Part shown: piece by piece, positions 1 to 12,220 of the stretch
Layout: the number at the start of each line of letters is the position of its first letter
How positions within the stretch are numbered: the stretch's first letter is position 1
Assembly (NCBI GenBank): GCA_030549335.1
Contig: CM060188.1
Location: forward strand, 42,745,696-42,809,695
DNA length: 64,000 nucleotides
Direction: 5' to 3'
From: Pontederia crassipes
Taxonomy: Eukaryota > Streptophyta > Magnoliopsida > Commelinales > Pontederiaceae
Made by a program: the position numbers and the translations under genes
Notes under the pieces: model-generated
Database searches by the model: none
What the model was told of the DNA's origin: nothing
What the model saw: only the letters and a program-made list of their open reading frames with translations

Positions 1-337
1 AAAATAGCAATGCTCCGACGGTTCGACCTCTTCTATATGCATCAAACCAAGCTTCAAGTCAACTCAACTCGATAACTTAGAATCATCTAAAAAATTCAGC
101 AAGGATAATGTGAGCAACAATCGTTTGCTCAGTGAGTAAAATAAATGTACAACATAGGGGAACAATACGAGTGCATATAACATTTAAATAATCAGGTTTT
201 CCATGTGAGAAAACATTTAAAGCATAACTCATATCATATAAGTTTCCAAATCATATGAACTTTTACATAAGCAAAACTTATTCAAGATATCATCATATTC
301 AAAATTAAACTCCACACATGTATCATTGCACATACTC

Positions 338-600
338 ATCATGGATCAATACGTATCCCTATATTCATCATGTGTCATACAGTAAAGCAAAGCTTCATAA
401 TCAAAAGTATCAAATACGCAGAGCAAATCATGGATCAATATATATCCCTCCATGATTGTGTGTCATACCGTTAAGCAGAGCTTCACAATCAAAGAGTCTC
501 AGATACGCAGAGCAAATCATGGGCTAATACGTATCCCAATCATGATTGTGTGTCACCCAATTATGATTCTCAGATACACAGAGCATATCGTGGGTCGATA
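338..600. repeat. 89-bp tandem repeat, about three copies
   Basis: The phrase CATGGATCAATACGTATCCC recurs at 340, 429 and 518, exactly 89 bp apart, each followed by a diverged CATGATTGTGTGTCATAC-like stretch and a GATACGCAGAGCAAATCATG-like stretch. A shortened fourth unit begins near 589. It lies in AT-rich DNA without a gene. It could be part of an old LTR, but no LTR ends were found. Confidence 0.8.
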
Positions 601-894
601 CATGCACGCAGAACAGCCCCCAAAGGGCAAAGACATCCGATATATGCTCCAAAGACTTCATGTATATCGAATGCAGTCCCAAATATCTTTTTCAAATAGT
701 ATGGTCATTAAACACATGGAGTTTAACAATATCGAAATACTCATGTCATAATTCTCATATTATTATCAAATAAAACTTATTTTAACTTCACAAGCATTGT
801 TCTTTGAAAATATTTTTGTGTAAAAGGACACTCCATCTCATATGATATTCTTGAAACATATCATAAATATCTTTCATAACTCAAGATATGTTTC

Positions 895-960
<66 letters not shown>
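895..960. repeat. AAT trinucleotide microsatellite
   Basis: An uninterrupted run of about 22 AAT units. Being perfect and long, it is likely to be length-polymorphic and prone to assembly error. Confidence 0.95.
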
Positions 961-3150
961 CTTTGCTTGAGATAATATCATAAATTAAAGAACTAACATA
1001 TAATATTTTACTATGTTATAAATTTACTCACTCACCTTGTACTTTATCCCTTCGAAGAGGTTTATTAGATTTTCTTTCTTTCACTTGCAACTTGATGTTT
1101 TCTTACAAGTAATAATGTCTTTTTACTTTCCAATCACTAATAAGGTAATATGCAATGCATGCTCTTGATGCATGAATGTTTATGCACCCTAAAATACCTA
1201 TAATCTCCTCTAATATCAATTTCTAACTTCAAGTAATTTTTGTTCATAGGCTATTTCACAATTGGAACTTCTCAATCCTCCATAGTTTAACTAAATGTTT
1301 TCTCAAGATTTCAGACTGAGTACTTGTCAATGAATAAGTCATAACTTCTTATTATGTTAATTAAATGATTTCAGAATATTAATTACTATATACAAATATC
1401 ACTAAATGAACATCAAACTAACTTAATATGTTAATTAAATACATGATTATGTAGAAATGATATTTATAGAGCATGTCCGTGACACCAATGGTTCTAACCA
1501 TGTTGTCAATTTCAACCAGGGACATCAAGTTAGGGTTGCAATTAACCCCATTCTTCTTTTTCGCCATTGTAATGGATATGCAAATCAAACAACTCAAGAC
1601 CGCAAGAAGTACACGAAGTAAATAATTAACCAATACAGAATGTAAATAATTAATCCATAAACAACATGGCAATAGTAATACAGAATTTAATTAACCCATA
1701 TAGAATGTAAATTACATGAAATCTTGCAATAATCATTGTGCAAATTAAGCCCATAGAGAATTACAAGTAAATACTTAGAAAATAAACATATAAAGGGTAC
1801 GACAATTACTGCAACCTAGGTCATTACTACAAAAGCTGGAATATAATACATATAAAGGGTAAGAAATTACTTCTGCTGCTCCTTCCATCTCTTGTCATTG
1901 TCGTACAATTTTATTACACACATATTCTTACAGCTACAATAAAGAGTGAACAGTTAGAGCTTCTGGGGACCACATTAATAATAAAAAAATATAATTTTTT
2001 GTCGACTAATAGCACATACAACGAATGTAAGAAATGCAGTATGGAATCTTGTCGGATGGGGATCAATTCCTCTCAACATTTTAAAATTAGGGTTATGGTG
2101 GGACCAACAAATTAGGGTTTAGGGACCACACGAGCTCAACATTTTATACTCACAAATGAAACTACATAAACGAAGCTACAAAGCAGTGTACGTCGACGTC
2201 GCTTCTACCTCGCTATGTTTCGTCTTTTCCCTCCCACATTTCAACTTCCCCGATGATCCTCCCTTGCGCGATGGCTGCTAGTAGTGGGCCGGCGTGCAGC
2301 TAACTACTTCAACCGGACGACGACGGTTGGGTGAAGATGGTGTCCGGCGAATGCGAACGGCGAAGGGGGGGAATGAATGTGAGTTAGGTTAATTTTTTAG
2401 AGTTAGGGTATGGGAAGAGGATGCTAGTAAGTATGATGTGTCACGTCGAACGGTTGCTTGTGTGGAGGAGAGAGAATGTCGCCACATCAGTTGTGCGATC
2501 GAGAATCAGACGATTAGCGGTGAAAAGGGCATTTGGTGAAATGAGTTAAAATTTGGAGTTAAGTTGGAGGGTAGCATTGGGAAGATGTCAAAGTTGGAGG
2601 GCATTTGATGAACCTTTATCGTTTCCTTACTTGTTTTCACTTTTCTCAAGTTTTTTTATATTTATATCCTTTTCTCATCACAGTAATGAAATCATGATGC
2701 AATAAAATAAGAAAAAAACACGTGTTCCTCTAATATCATTTTCCTTGACTTTTTTTCCTTCTTCCATCTTTCTTTTTTTTACTTTTCTATTTTTTTAATT
2801 CTATCCTTTACAAATTTCCTCATTCATCAGTGATATCCTAAAGGTCTGAAAATTACATTAATAATAGACCAAGTCATAATTTAGAATTGACTAAACAACT
2901 TGATGATATCATAGTAAAATACTACTAAATTTCATTGACAAGTATTATGAGACTCAAGTGCTAGTATATAAATAAGTAATTGAAGGTTTTAATTAGAAAA
3001 CCAACCTCAAGAGGAACTAAATTATAAGTCTTTCAATTACGAGAAAGACAAGCACAAACATAAAGCCGCACACTATACTACAATCGAAGTACCACACAGT
3101 TTTAACAGGACTCCACAACATCTACATGCATTCACAACACACTCCAAACT
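961..3150. other. Gene-free AT-rich DNA
   Basis: No recognisable protein is encoded on either strand. A GC-richer patch at about 2160-2560 contains AGGGTT-type motifs and the sequence around 2560-2620 looks like the end of a decayed element, but no inverted repeat or target duplication was found to delimit it. The small reading frame at 1418-1672 (minus) has no recognisable domain. Confidence 0.5.
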
Positions 3151-3620
3151 AGGGTGTTGACGGGTCGAGTTTGACTCGACCCGACTCTCCCGATTTTGAT
3201 CGGGGTCAGCCCTCTTTGAAGGGATGGATCTGATTCAATCCGACCTCGTTCGAGTCGTCTTAGATCGGCTCGGGTGGTTGAGTTACCCAACCACCATTTT
3301 TTTCTTTTTTAAATTTTTTTACTTATCTTTTTCTATTATTTAATATAGACATATGATATAATATTTATTTTAAAAGCATAAAATAATTTTTTAAACATTT
3401 ATATATTATTTTACACATTTAAAATATTTTATTTTAATATATTTTTAAAAAAATTTAGCACTAAATATAGGCTGAAAACTAAAAAAATAAAAAAAGTCGG
3501 GTCTTCATCGGGTCGGGTCAACTCGGGTCGAAAAATTCCAACCCGTACCCCGACCCGACTACGAACCTATTGGGTCGGGTCATCGGGTCCGCGGGTCGAC
3601 CCGACATGCTGAACACTCCT
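3151..3620. mobile_element. MITE, GC-rich inverted arms, 10-bp target duplication
   Basis: The ends are AGGGTGTTGACGGGTCGAG on the left and CCGACATGCTGAACACTCCT on the right, an imperfect terminal inverted repeat made of GGGTCGGGTC-like motifs. The centre (about 3300-3490) is very AT-rich. The element is flanked by a perfect 10-bp direct repeat ACTCCAAACT (3141-3150 and 3621-3630). A duplication of 9-10 bp points to a Mutator-type non-autonomous element. A second copy lies at 58566-59133. Confidence 0.85.
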
Positions 3621-3630
3621 ACTCCAAACT

Positions 3631-5361
3631 ACAACAACATAGCTCTATTTATAAAGTTGAATAACAATTCCTTTAACTACTCATATTTGGAGCTCTTGCA
3701 TTTAAATAATTTATACTTCATATTAATATATTACAACAAAAGAAACTTTATTTGCCAAAATTACGGACACATGTCAGCTTCTACTTTTGTCAAATGTCAT
3801 CTCCTGGTAGTAAATTTCTTTGCTTTTAATATAGTATAGATATTTGTAGTTTTCACAAACAGAGAGGCAACATCCCAAATGTGATTGCTTGTGCAAGGTG
3901 ACCTATCATGTGTGCACCTCAATCATTCTCCTACTCACATTGAGCTATCATATCTTATATTTGCAATGTAACTTTCGAGATACATAAAAAAAATTAAAAG
4001 ACACTTAGAACCAACTCAAAGACCACCCACCCTCACCCCCTCCCCCTCCCCCAAAAAAAACCCTCCCACTCCACTCATCCATTCACTTGAAGTAGCTGAC
4101 AGTCACAGCAAGGGAACTGTCCAAGGAAATAGTGGGGAAGATAAAATCTTGAGAGAAGGCTTCTTGCTTCAACAGAGGAAAGAAGGATTAAACTTAGATT
4201 TTTAATGTAAAGATATGTTTGAGGGGATTTAATTTTAATATCTCTCCCAATGTGTTAATTGTTGTTTGGTTAGGATTTAGTAACAAACTTTGATTCCTAC
4301 ATGATGCGATTTGGGGAATGACAAGTAGAATGCATGATGCTTATTAGATGTTTAAGATAATTCTACATGTGGATTTAGATGTAGGACAATGAAGCTTCTA
4401 TTGTATGCATAACATTCATTATCTTATTAACATTACCATGAAATTTAAAACATAAATGGATGTGTTACTCTTAGTGTGCTTGATTGTATTACTTTTGGTA
4501 TTCTCTTTATATCTAGCAACTTGTTGATGTTAGTTTGTATCTTGATATGCAATATTATTGTCTAGTTAATTGGCAAAAACTGACATGCATCAGTTTTGTA
4601 GTAGTGTTAACATGTGGAAAATAGAAAGAAACTCATCATGTGCAGCTTCTCGGGCACACTATTTCGACTATGAAATGCCTAGGTGTCAGCATTACTTTAT
4701 TGTAATGAGGCATAAGGTGAAGATGCGAGTAAATCGCACCTTTATCATGTCGGTATACCATTCGTAACGGTCGTGCGCAAGGTTATGATGCAAATGCTCC
4801 TCAGTCACGGCCATTATACCCTCGTGACATACTATGACTGAGTTGTAAAGAGATCTTAGGTCATTACATCCTTGTAACAAGTCATGATATGGCCATGTAC
4901 GGAATCTGAAGCTAGATGATGATGAGGGAAATGCATTGAGAAGTCTATGTTTTAAATGCTTATGCACATCAACCCTACATAGAAGTAAAGTATGTGAAAA
5001 TTTGGGTAAAGGCAAAATACTTTGACCTCCTCCTCATTCTTCCACTAACTTTAGATTTAAAATCATTACAATCTCATTTGAATTTGTATTTGTTAGATGT
5101 AATGAGTCTCTCCCTATAATTGTTAACTCAGACCTCAAACTTGTCCAACATGAAAAATTGTTAAGAGTGCTGATGGAGAAAACCAACTCATAAGTTGGAC
5201 CATAACTAACCACAAGGTTATTAGTCATTCATTTCTATCCATAGAATCCTCATGGAAGTGGAGTACATGCCTATCATTGAGCATTAGAGAAAACTAAATC
5301 AAACATGAAAGAAGTGGTGAAAGGAGAAGGTTAAAAGTGGTTAGATGCAGGGATCATATAC
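3631..5361. other. Gene-free DNA with a poly-pyrimidine tract
   Basis: No coding region is recognised. A C-rich pyrimidine tract at about 4021-4075 followed by a less AT-rich stretch (about 4075-4195) resembles a plant 5' untranslated leader, but no start codon with a recognisable protein follows, so this is only an impression. The rest is ordinary AT-rich sequence. Confidence 0.4.
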
Positions 5362-6453
5362 AAGGTTAAAGATATCGATGTGGATCTTAAGACCTTATAA
5401 TTTTATGATCCTATTATTCCCTACCGATCTCGATCTTATTTGTAAGACTTAGACTCTATTTGGCATTATTAGCAGTTTGACAAGCGGATAGCGGTTTAAC
5501 TATCGGATAGCGGATTAACTAACCGATAGCGGGTAGCGGATGATGATTAGCGGTTAGAGGTTGTAACAAATAATTGTTTGGTAAACTCAGCGATAGAATT
5601 AGTTGATGAATATAAAATCACATAATAATACATATGACAAATTATTTAATTTAAGCACTATACAAATTGTATTATAATACAAATAAATTAGATTTTTATA
5701 TCTTAATTAAATAAAATAAAATTTTACAACTAATTTTTTTGTTAAAATATATAGAAATTTATGTTGACAATAATTTTTATATAGTGCACCCATGATATAA
5801 AAGTATCAATTGTCAAAATATTTTTTATTCATTGTTAACATATAAATAATTTGCAATTAATTAAGCATGAATATAAAAAGAAATATAGTTAAATGATTAT
5901 AAAATTAAAAATGAGAAAATAATAAAATAAGTTAGAAACAAATAATGTATTTGAATAGGGATAAAATTGGAAAAATTTATAAAACGTTAAAAGCTAGTTG
6001 AAGTAGCCTTTCAATATTTTCATATGAAATGCTAAACACTATTTATTTTTTTCATTTACCAAATAAAATAATTAGCTTTTGAATCGCTAAACGCTACTTG
6101 AAACACTAATTTTGGTGTTATCAAACAGAGCCTTAATATAATATTAATTTTGATCACACGATCTTATCCGATCTTATATGATTTCATATAATTAATATAA
6201 TAATTTAAATATTAATTTATACTTTAATGATAATAAAAATTAATTTAGATCAAGTTTAATATATTTTCTTCATTTTTAATGTTTTGATCTATTTTGACTT
6301 AAGATTCAATAAAAAAATGACTTATTAGGTGTAATTTAAGATTTAGGTACAAAACATTTATCAAAAAAAAATTATTAATCTGTAGAATCTCACTATCTTT
6401 GATCTTATGACTTACCTATGATCTTATATAAGATCTCGATCTTAACAACCTTT
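5362..6453. mobile_element. MITE with AAGGTT ends, split by a Tourist-like MITE
   Basis: The left end AAGGTTAAAGATATCGA is a diverged inverted copy of the right end (AAAGGTTGTTAAGATCGAGA on the minus strand). The flanks ATCATATAC (5353-5361) and ATTGTATAC (6454-6462) match at 7 of 9 positions, both differences being transitions, consistent with an old 9-bp duplication. GATCTTAT-type motifs are enriched next to both ends. A second MITE occupies 5452-6132. Confidence 0.55.
5452..6132. mobile_element. Tourist-like (PIF/Harbinger) MITE, TTA target site
   Basis: The ends are GACTCTATTTGGCATTATTAG and, on the other strand, GGCTCTGTTTGATAACACC. This is the GGCTCTGTTTG-type terminus typical of Tourist MITEs. 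Both sides carry TTA (5449-5451 and 6133-6135), the usual PIF/Harbinger duplication. No coding capacity; the interior is AT-rich, with GCGGATAGCGG-like repeats near the left end. It is nested in the MITE at 5362-6453 and so is younger than it. Confidence 0.7.
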
Positions 6454-6484
6454 ATTGTATACTCGACATCAGACAATTTATGGG

Positions 6485-8310
6485 TGAGTCATATAAAGTG
6501 TGAAAAATGAACTGAACTTTATAAGGACAATCACTATGTGGAGAACATGCATTGATTATAGCAAACTAGCCATAAGAAAAGATCATTTCTCTACCATTTG
6601 TTGGATGAGACGCTTGAACGATTAGCGGATCATAAATACTATTATTTTATTGATCATTATTCTATCTATAATTAGATTCACATTTCCCTAGAATACTAAG
6701 AGAAAATAACATTCACCTATTCCCATGGCACATTTGTGTTTAAACGAACGCTATCTGCCACACTTTCCAACAACGTATGATGGCTTTGGTTTCAAATTTT
6801 ATAAAGAACACTATAAAAAAATTATGAATATTTTTTTTATATTTTTGGTTCTTCATATGATGCTTGCCTTCACAATTTATTTGAAATTATTGCTGTATGT
6901 GAAAAGATAAACATGATTCTAAATTTGTAGTACCATTTTATGGTACAAGATGACATAGTCTTAGGCCAAAACATATCCTTTGAGGGTATATAGGTATATA
7001 AGGTCAAGATTGAGTGCATTAAAAATTTACCTCCACCAAAGTCGGTGAGAGGAGTTAGGAATTTTCTGTAGCAAGTGAATTTTTATCACTTTATTAAAAA
7101 TTGAAAAACTTTTATGCTCTCTACTTGAAAAGGATACTATGTTTTTCGATGATGAATGTCTATATGATTTTAACAAGTTAAAGCAAGAGCTTATATTGTC
7201 ACCTATTATGATGGCACTGGACTGAAACTTTCCATTTGAGTTTGTGTGATGCAGGTGATTTCTCTATTGGCATAGTGATATGTTAAAAGAAAGAGAGGAG
7301 AAGACATATCATCTATTATACAAGTCGAACATTGAACGTGTCCAGTTAAATTATGCCACTACGAAAAAGGAGTTCCCTTCTTTTGTTTTTACATTCATAC
7401 TTAATAGGCTATAAAGTTATTGTGTTTACTCATCATGTAATTTTTTGGTATTTGATGACAAAAAAGGACACAAGATACTAATCAAATGGATGGATTATAT
7501 TGCTTCAAGAATTTGACTTGAAATCCATTATAAGAAAGGCATGGATCACTTGTCAAGGTTAGCAGGACCTGAATTTTTTATTGATGTAACATTCCCAAAT
7601 GCGATGTTGTCAACCATTGCCACATTATCTTAGTATCCTTATCTGGTAAATTATTTGGTAAGGGATTTATTTCTCAAGATTTTTTTTCATAAAAAAGAAA
7701 TTTATGTGGGATGCTAAGAAATATTTTTGGAAAGAGTGATTGATGTATAGGTTTTGTGCATATGGTGTGATTAAAAGGTGTGTTTGAGACAATGCATTTT
7801 TTATGTGTTAATCCATTTTCATTGATTATCACGTGAAGGACATTCCTCCATAATAACAATTGTCATAAAAGTCACTTAGTATTGTGTCAGAGAGTTGACA
7901 ACATTTTCAGGAAAAAAAAGGCACACCTATTATTAAGGTTGAATTCTTCAATATTTGGGGCGTAAAATTTATGAATCATTTTCCCTCTTCATATAACAAC
8001 CAAAGTAGATTATGTGTCGAAATGAGTAGAGGCTATCACAACCTCAACCAATGATACTAAAGTCATTAAAAAAATTTAAAAATAATATCTTTTCTCAGTT
8101 TGTGCACATGACAATAATAAGTGATGGATGCACTCCTTTTTAGGAAAACTTATTTGGCCAATTCCAAGTTTAGCAATGGTGCAGTTGAAATCACAAGGGA
8201 GGCTAGAGGATATTTATTGTCAATGATGAAAGACTAAAGCCATACTTACTAAATGAAGAATTTGAGAAGAAAAGGATGATGGATCTTCCGGATCCACCTC
8301 AATGATGATC
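6485..8310 (+). pseudogene. Ty3/gypsy pol remnant (RT, RNase H, integrase)
   Basis: Read with many frame changes, the plus strand gives the order of a plant Tat/Athila-like pol. Around 6535-6620 is a CIDYSKL..RKDHF reverse transcriptase start, and around 7010-7060 the IECIKNLPPPKSVRGVRNFL connection segment. Around 7210-7550 is an RNase H-like region ending in IHYKKGMDHL, and around 8085-8310 an integrase core ISDG motif and a tail RLKPYLLNEEFEKKRM. Stops and frameshifts are too numerous for function. The CACTA element inserted about 95 bp further on, so its own downstream part cannot be followed. Family placement is by recalled motif order. Confidence 0.8.
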
Positions 8311-8403
8311 TTTTGATGTTGTCGGGCCAATGTTAATAGAGATGCATCTTAAGAGGCAACCCAAGGTTATTAAACTCTTATTATGCAGAAATTTTATTTA
8401 GGT

Positions 8404-9000
8404 CACTACAAGAAAAAGCTAGATTTCCGACGGTTTATTTCCAACGGTCTGATATCCGTCTGAAATACCGACGATTTTTTCGGCGGATCAATTAAACCGT
8501 CAAAATTTTTGTTGGATACTTTTCGACGGTTCTCGCCGTCTAAACTTTCGACGATCCAGAATTCATCGAAAGCTTCCGTCGAAAATCTTAGTTTTTCGAC
8601 GGCTGAGATCGTCGAAAATTTTGATGGTTTACCTATCCGTCGAAACTTCCAGCGGTCTTAGCAGCGAAACATTTCAACGTTAGCAGCGTATTATTATTTT
8701 AATTTTTGACGATTTTGACCGTCGATATTTGCGACGTTCTACGCAACCGTCGATATTTCGGTGGTCGAAGCCGTCGGAATGTTATGAGATTTTTATTAAT
8801 TAAATTACCCAACTCTGTTCAGTTGGGATATTTAAAATATTATATATATCGACGGTTGAAACCATCGAAAGTTTCGATGGTTCAGGAAACCGTCGAAAGT
8901 TATGATTGGATTTTCCAGCGGGTTCAAGCCGTCGAAATTAGAATTAATATTATATTATATTTACCTATGTTCCGACGGTTACAACCGTCGTAAAATGCCT
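8404..9000. repeat. CACTA left subterminal hairpin array
   Basis: Many copies of CGACGGTT and its complement AACCGTCG, often as inverted pairs a few bases apart (for example around 8850-8875, 8877-8900 and 8970-8995), so that each pair could fold back. In En/Spm elements such subterminal repeats are the binding sites of the TnpA-type protein. The same motif fills the right end at 16220-16790. Confidence 0.85.
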
Positions 9001-9139
9001 ATATAAATACCCGACCCCACTGTCACTTTTCCCCTTTTCGCTCCTGCATATCGTCGACCGGCCGCATTTCTACACCGCCCTCCGCATTTCGTCCGGCCGA
9101 CGCTCATTGTCGTCCCTCGCCGTCGCCCGAAGGTTCCGC

Positions 9140-9435
9140 CGCCAGGTCACATTTTGTCCGCCGCAGGTAGCCTCCGATCCCCGCCCTCCTTACTCTCTCC
9201 GACGGCCAGATCCGGCCAACCTCGCGGTGGCCATATCCGGCCGCCCTCCGCTCACGGCAACCGGATCCGGCCGCCCTTAATTCGTGCGGCGGCCAGATCC
9301 GGCCGCCCTCTGCGCGCGGCAGCCAGATCCGGCTTCCCTTCGTGCGGCGGCCATATCCGACCGCCCTCCATGCGCGGCGGCCAGATCCGGCCGACCTCCG
9401 CGCGCGGCGGCCAGACCCGGCCACCTTCCACCCGA
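9140..9435. repeat. GC-rich minisatellite in the CACTA 5' region
   Basis: About eight imperfect units of roughly 30-36 bp around the phrase GGCGGCCAGATCCGGCCGCC. The units stay open in several frames on both strands, giving arginine- and proline-rich frames of 60-168 codons that are a by-product of the repeat and not genes. It lies between the left subterminal array and the transposase gene, where a promoter or leader would be. Confidence 0.8.
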
Positions 9436-10252
9436 CGGTCGGAGAAAAAAAATTCAGTACGTCTAAATTGGGATCCATCAAACTCCAAAAGGGACTTATT
9501 GTTGATGAATTTATTCTCTTGATTGCAATATGTATTAATGTGTGCTTGTGTAATTGAATTATCTCTATTCGGTGTTCACTTTGGTATGATGCATGAGTCG
9601 TAATATTCAATCTCTAATTAATTTCAGCTAGCTAGACGTAGATACTTATGAAAGAATTAATTTTAAAAGAGATGATAATTATTCCTTCTTTATGGAACCA
9701 TTAATTTTGAAACTTATGAAATTCAATCTTGTGATATTTTTTTTATTGAAACTCAACTGGGAGCCACAACTTTCTTCTTACGAATTAATAGTTTTTTTTA
9801 TATAGTGACTGAGTCTAACATCTTAAAAAAAACATCTAAAGACTTTACTCAGTATGGTCGACTTCAACAATGTTAATCTAGTTTTAATTAATTCATACTA
9901 GCTAAACGTAGATACTTATGAAGTCATTTGAAAATTATGTGACTACAGTAATGCCTTCAACTCAATTCCAAGAGAGAGAATTGAAAAGATAGGAGAAATT
10001 ACTTTTATAATGGTATATAAAAGTAAAGTTTTCAGAATTAGGTGTTATAGATCTGTTGTCCTATAGAGTCCACCTAATGTTGCACCCTTGACTTCAAATT
10101 TGTAATCTTGTATGTGTGTAAGGTTTTCATATCATCAGCCGCAACATCTTACATACATATATATAAATATGTACATGTATGTATATATTTTCTACTTTGT
10201 TTGTCTCTTTCCTTCTAATTTTTTTCTAAAGAAATTATTTAATGCAGACATT

Positions 10253-12147
10253 ATGTCATACTTGAACGATCGTCGATGGATGTACAATAGAAATAATCCT
10301 GGTCGTAGAGGCTTGACACAAAAATTCATCAATGGCGTTGACTATTATGTTACCGTGGCTTGTCAATCTTTACAACATCAGCGGGAGGGAACAATTAGGT
10401 GTCCTTGTTTGAAATGTTCTAGCACAAAGTTACAGATGATAGAGACTGTCAAAGTTCACTTATATAGAAAGAGTTTCAAACCCAATTATTGGCAATGGGA
10501 TGATTTAGGTGAAGGAGCGCCTTCGACAAGCGTTCCAAATCTAGGTCTTCATTTTTTCGATCTTGAACCAATATTTACTTCAGTTAACGAACAATTAGTT
10601 TATGACGCAACTGCAACTTAGTATGGCAATATTAGATTTGAGCAGAATGAAGAGGCACCAAATCCAGAAGCAAGAAATTTTTATGACTTACTAAATGCAT
10701 CGAGCCAACCCTTATGGCCTGGGTGTGAAAGTCATTCGGAACTATCACTTGTTGTTAGATTGTTGAATCTGAAAGCCGACCACAATATTTCACAAGTATG
10801 TTTTGATGCATTTCTAGATATTTTAAAAGATGTCACACCAACTGGGGCTCGTATTCCTGAAAATTTTTATAGGACAAAAAGATTGGTCAGTAAACTTGGT
10901 CTTGGCTCAACTAAAATAGATTGTTGTCGTGAAAGTTGTATGTTATATTACGGCGAGGACATCAATCTAAATGAATGCAAATTTTGTGGGGCCAAACGAT
11001 ATAGAGTGACTAACAAGTCTCAAGTGGCTATGAAAAGAATGCATTATTTGCCTCTTATTCTAAGGCTTAAAAGACTATACTCGTCTATAGGGTCAGCATC
11101 GCAAATGAAGTGGCATGTACAGCATAATACTTCTGAAGGTGTCATGCTTCATTCATCGGATGGTGAAGCGTGGAAACATTTTGATCGTAAGCATCCTGAT
11201 TTTGCTAGGGACGAAAGGAACATAAGGCTCGGATTATGCGCAGATGGTTTTACACCATATGGTCAGACTTCAGTTCCTTATTCATGTTAGCCGGTCATAA
11301 TAACACCTTATAATTTGCCACCTGGGATTTGTATGTCCGCACCTTATATGTTTTTGACATGCATTATTCCTAGTCCTCAGAGTGTATTTACAGCCTCTAA
11401 TAGACGAGCTAAAAGAACTGTGGGATGATGTCGTCGCTTATGATGTGTCGACCAAACAAAACATCTAAAAACTTTACTCAGTATGGTCGACTTCGACGGA
11501 ATAGGGTTGTAGAAGACATGCCTCCGGTCAGACGCTTAGGAGCTCAATTACATCGCATTGTCAATGCTTTATACAGAATTGACGACGACCCAAATGTCAC
11601 ATACAATGAGTATGGTGTTTGTCATAACTGGACCAAACGAAGTATTCTGGGATTTACCTTATTGGTCTGATTGTTTGATACGTCATAACTTGGACGTCAT
11701 GCACATTGAGAGAAATGTGTTTGAAAATGTATTCAACACCGTAATGGACATTAAGGGCAAAACAAAGGACAACATAAAGGCGAGACTAGATTTGAAGGAG
11801 TACTATCGAAGGCCAGAGTTGCACTTAATGACTTTACCTAACGGAAGATTATCTAAACCAAAAGCAAGTTATGTTCTCACTAAGGAGCAGAAGACTCAAG
11901 TGTGTCGCTGGATCCAAGAGCTGAGAATGCCGGATGGTTATGCATCAAATCTGACTCGATGTGTGGACATGAATAACTTACGTTTGTTTGGCATGAAAAG
12001 TCACGACTGCCACATATTCATGGAAACTTTGCTTCCTACTGCTTTTTCTTCACTCCCGGACAAGATTTGGAAGCTGATAACGGAGTCGAGTCAATTCTTC
12101 AAAGAATTGTGTTCTACAACATTAACGGTGGAAAATATGACCTTCTA
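10253..12147 (+). pseudogene. tnp2-type CACTA transposase, N-terminal and central part (broken)
   Basis: The likely start is the ATG at 10253. The first about 95 codons form the transposase-associated domain (WMYNRNNPGRRGLT...; CPCLKCSS), ending at a stop near 10619. The tnp2 domain follows: FCGAKRYR, a LRLKRLYSS segment, a DGEAWKHFDRKHPDFA segment and an LCADGFTPYG motif. After a stop at 11288 (where the family has Trp before PVIITPYNLPP) the sequence runs to a DELKELWDD-like stretch. About 150-200 residues of the usual tnp2 core are then missing or scrambled, and the domain resumes with IRHNLDVMHIERNVFENVFN (11680-11740) into the start of the DUF4218 region at about 11960-12140. Several stops fall where Trp or Gln is expected, as by C-to-T mutation. 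Confidence 0.85.
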
Positions 12148-12220
12148 AACACGAATCATGTCCTTCTAAACACATCTTTGTCGCTCTTCAATCAGTTAGG
12201 ACGATAATTTGGGAAGCCAA

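Noticed and set aside
9104..9610. Overlapping open frames of 60-168 codons on both strands
   Set aside because: They come from the GC-rich minisatellite at 9140-9435; no domain, and sense and antisense are open together.
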